Position numbers and translations under genes: made by a program | Notes under the pieces: generated by a model | Database searches by the model: none | What the model was told of the DNA's origin: nothing | Seen by the model: only the letters and a program-made list of their open reading frames with translations | Shown: positions 62,958 through 64,000 of the stretch, one piece after another | Position numbering within the stretch: position 1 is the first letter of the stretch | Layout of the letters: every line of letters begins with the position of its first letter | Assembly: GCF_000600295.1 (NCBI RefSeq) | Contig: NZ_JEMG01000001.1 | Location: forward strand, 2,158,477 to 2,222,476 | DNA: 64,000 nt | Direction of reading: 5' to 3' | Source: Hylemonella gracilis str. Niagara R | Lineage (GTDB): Bacteria; Pseudomonadota; Gammaproteobacteria; Burkholderiales; Burkholderiaceae_C

Positions 62958-63391
62958 CAGCGCTCACCCTTCCCGCGCAGGTCCTGGACGATCTCGCCCA
63001 GATCCTTGCCCTCGGTCTTGCGCAGCCACCCGAACACGGCCGCGAACAGCCAGGTGCCGGGCAGGGCGCACAGCAGGAACACGGTCCCATACACCAGCAG
63101 CGTGACGGCGTGGGTGGAGATGGAGGCCGCGGCGGCCAGGTCATTCATCGCGCCGAAGATCCCGGGCCACTGGCGCGCAAGGAAGATCAGCGTCGGCACG
63201 CCCAGGACAAAGCTGCTGATCGCGCCGGCGGTCAGGCGGTCCACCGCGTCCTTCCACTCCGCGCCCTTCTTCAACGGCACAAAGCGGATGCCCAGCCAGA
63301 ACGCCAGCACCGCGCCGATGAAGGGCAGGGAGAAAAGAAAGAGCTTGTAGCCGGCAAAAGCGCCGCCGGCCGTGCTGGCGGGTTCGGTCAT
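62957..63391 (-). CDS. Phage holin-like membrane protein
   Basis: A 144-residue protein with three hydrophobic segments (FLFSLPFIGAVLAFWLGIRF; AISSFVLGVPTLIFLA; HAVTLLVYGTVFLLCALPGT) and a charged C-terminus (GKDLGEIVQDLRGKGER). Position directly before the endolysin gene fits a holin. Its stop overlaps the endolysin start. It may instead be a regulator of lysis. Confidence 0.7.
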   Translation of the reverse strand: MTEPASTAGGAFAGYKLFLFSLPFIGAVLAFWLGIRFVPLKKGAEWKDAVDRLTAGAISSFVLGVPTLIFLARQWPGIFGAMNDLAAAASISTHAVTLLVYGTVFLLCALPGTWLFAAVFGWLRKTEGKDLGEIVQDLRGKGER

Positions 63392-63442
63392 GGTGTGGTG
63401 CCTCATGGTTGGTCTCCGTTCGGAGTGGTCGGGGTTCGGGGG

Positions 63443-63676
63443 TCAGTCCCACAGGTGGACCGTGCTGTCGGTCTGGGTCAAGGCGGCGGTGGCGTCGGGC
63501 AGCGTGACCAGGGTTCCCTCGGGCAGGATGCCGCTGGGGCCGCACAGCGCAGCCAGGCCACGGTTCAGGGCGTAGGTTTGCTCCACCACGCCGCCCGCGG
63601 TCGTGCCCAGGTGGCGAAAGCACAGGGCGTCCACGCTGTCGTTTCGTTCGCTGCGCACTTGCCGGGCGTTGCTCAT
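63443..63676 (-). CDS. X: Tail protein X
   Basis: A 77-residue P2 gpX homologue, a small LysM-like tail component. It contains VRSERNDSVDALCFRHLGTT and LPEGTLVTLPD, both characteristic of the family. It lies between L and the lysis genes as in P2. Confidence 0.9.
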   Translation of the reverse strand: MSNARQVRSERNDSVDALCFRHLGTTAGGVVEQTYALNRGLAALCGPSGILPEGTLVTLPDATAALTQTDSTVHLWD

Positions 63677-63683
63677 GGCAGCC

Positions 63684-64000
63684 TCAGATCAGCTCGACCA
63701 CGGTGTTGGTGCGGCCCAGGATGGCCGCCACCGCCCAGCGCAGGTTTCGCCGGTGATCGTCCGCCGTTGCCTCCAGGCGCTCGGCCTTGCTGTCGCCCTT
63801 GCCGGTCGTATCGATCGCGCGGTATTGCTCCGCCAGCGCGGCCTGCACATGGCTGAGGATGGCGGCGCGGTAATACACGACATTGGCGCTGGTTTCGCCC
63901 GCCACGGTCGCCGCCGGCACCGCGGCCAGCGAGCCGTGGCCGGCCGCCACCTGGCGAGCCCTCCAGGGCTCCAGTTCGCGGTTCACGTCCAAGATCGCGC
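63684..64000 (-). CDS. L: Head completion/stabilisation protein L, partial
   Basis: The C-terminal part of a P2 gpL homologue: LEPWRARQVAAGHGSLAAVP and VVYYRAAILSHVQAALAEQY are recognisable, ending in the GRTNTVVELI terminus. The family is about 170 residues, and the frame is open to the window edge, so the N-terminus is missing. gpL stabilises the filled capsid at the portal. Confidence 0.85.
   Translation of the reverse strand, partial: AILDVNRELEPWRARQVAAGHGSLAAVPAATVAGETSANVVYYRAAILSHVQAALAEQYRAIDTTGKGDSKAERLEATADDHRRNLRWAVAAILGRTNTVVELI

Larger units (their letters stand above)
42647..64000. mobile_element. P2-like prophage, partial (left end to gene L)
   Basis: Late genes in the order L-X-holin-endolysin-lysB/lysC-R-S-V-W-J-I-H-FI-FII-E/E'-T-U-D-ogr are read leftward from the window edge, the P2 gene order. 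The early operon runs right from 43281 under a divergent repressor gene. The left junction with host DNA is probably between the E1-like gene (ends 42536) and 42647; no attachment repeat can be named without the right end. Integrase, replication A, capsid and terminase genes are not in the window. Confidence 0.9.

Noticed and set aside
1-64000. tRNA, rRNA or insertion-sequence genes
   Set aside because: No cloverleaf, rRNA segment, transposase or terminal inverted repeats were seen on either strand.

Overview
The window is GC-rich proteobacterial DNA. Gene content and protein style point to a betaproteobacterium of the Burkholderiales, most likely Comamonadaceae-like; this is inference, because no rRNA or other marker lies in the window. 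It divides into a chromosomal part (1 to about 42,540) and most of a P2-like prophage (about 42,650 to the right edge).

Chromosomal part. The end of guaA is followed by a methyltransferase, a TetR regulator divergent from a short-chain dehydrogenase, and a chromate-resistance operon read leftward (chrB, chrA, and a superoxide dismutase joined to a rhodanese that looks like a chrC-chrE fusion). Next come an AraC regulator, a VOC protein and a very large NdvB-type cyclic beta-glucan synthase, then a cold-shock gene with a clear terminator and a trypsin-like protease. From 17.8 to 27.5 kb lies a pentose operon: LacI-type regulator with a perfect 24-bp palindrome at its start, xylulokinase, xylose isomerase, a TIM-barrel sugar isomerase/epimerase, a Gfo/Idh/MocA dehydrogenase, and a complete ABC sugar importer with the binding protein last. 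The remaining genes are an FMN split-barrel protein, an aldehyde-dehydrogenase homologue without its catalytic cysteine, a fatty-acid hydroxylase-like membrane protein, a FliK-like protein, a PcfJ-domain protein, PaiB, TadA carrying a shortened haloalkane-dehalogenase-like tail, an LD-carboxypeptidase, a chemotaxis receptor, and an orphan, divergent 2-oxoglutarate dehydrogenase E1.

Prophage. A leftward repressor-like gene faces a rightward early operon of short, mostly overlapping genes (43.3-48.7 kb) that includes a Dam-type methylase. After an intergenic region with DnaA-box-like sites and hairpins, the late genes run leftward from the right edge in P2 order: L, X, holin, endolysin, lysB with lysC nested inside, R, S, V, W, J, I, H, FI, FII, E/E', T, U, D, ogr, and a second methyltransferase. 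The E/E' pair keeps the T_TTT_TTG frameshift site. A dyad fitting an Ogr site lies upstream of FI. No integrase, replication endonuclease, capsid or terminase gene is inside the window; the last would lie to the right.

The most striking finding is in the tail-fibre locus. Where P2 has gene G there is instead a promoterless, oppositely oriented second copy of the fibre C-terminus. It is bounded by an inverted repeat that matches a site inside gene H in the same reading frame, and the two modules meet tail to tail at a palindrome covering both stop codons. Inverting the roughly 0.48-kb segment would exchange the receptor-binding tip cleanly, so this looks like a compact host-range switch.
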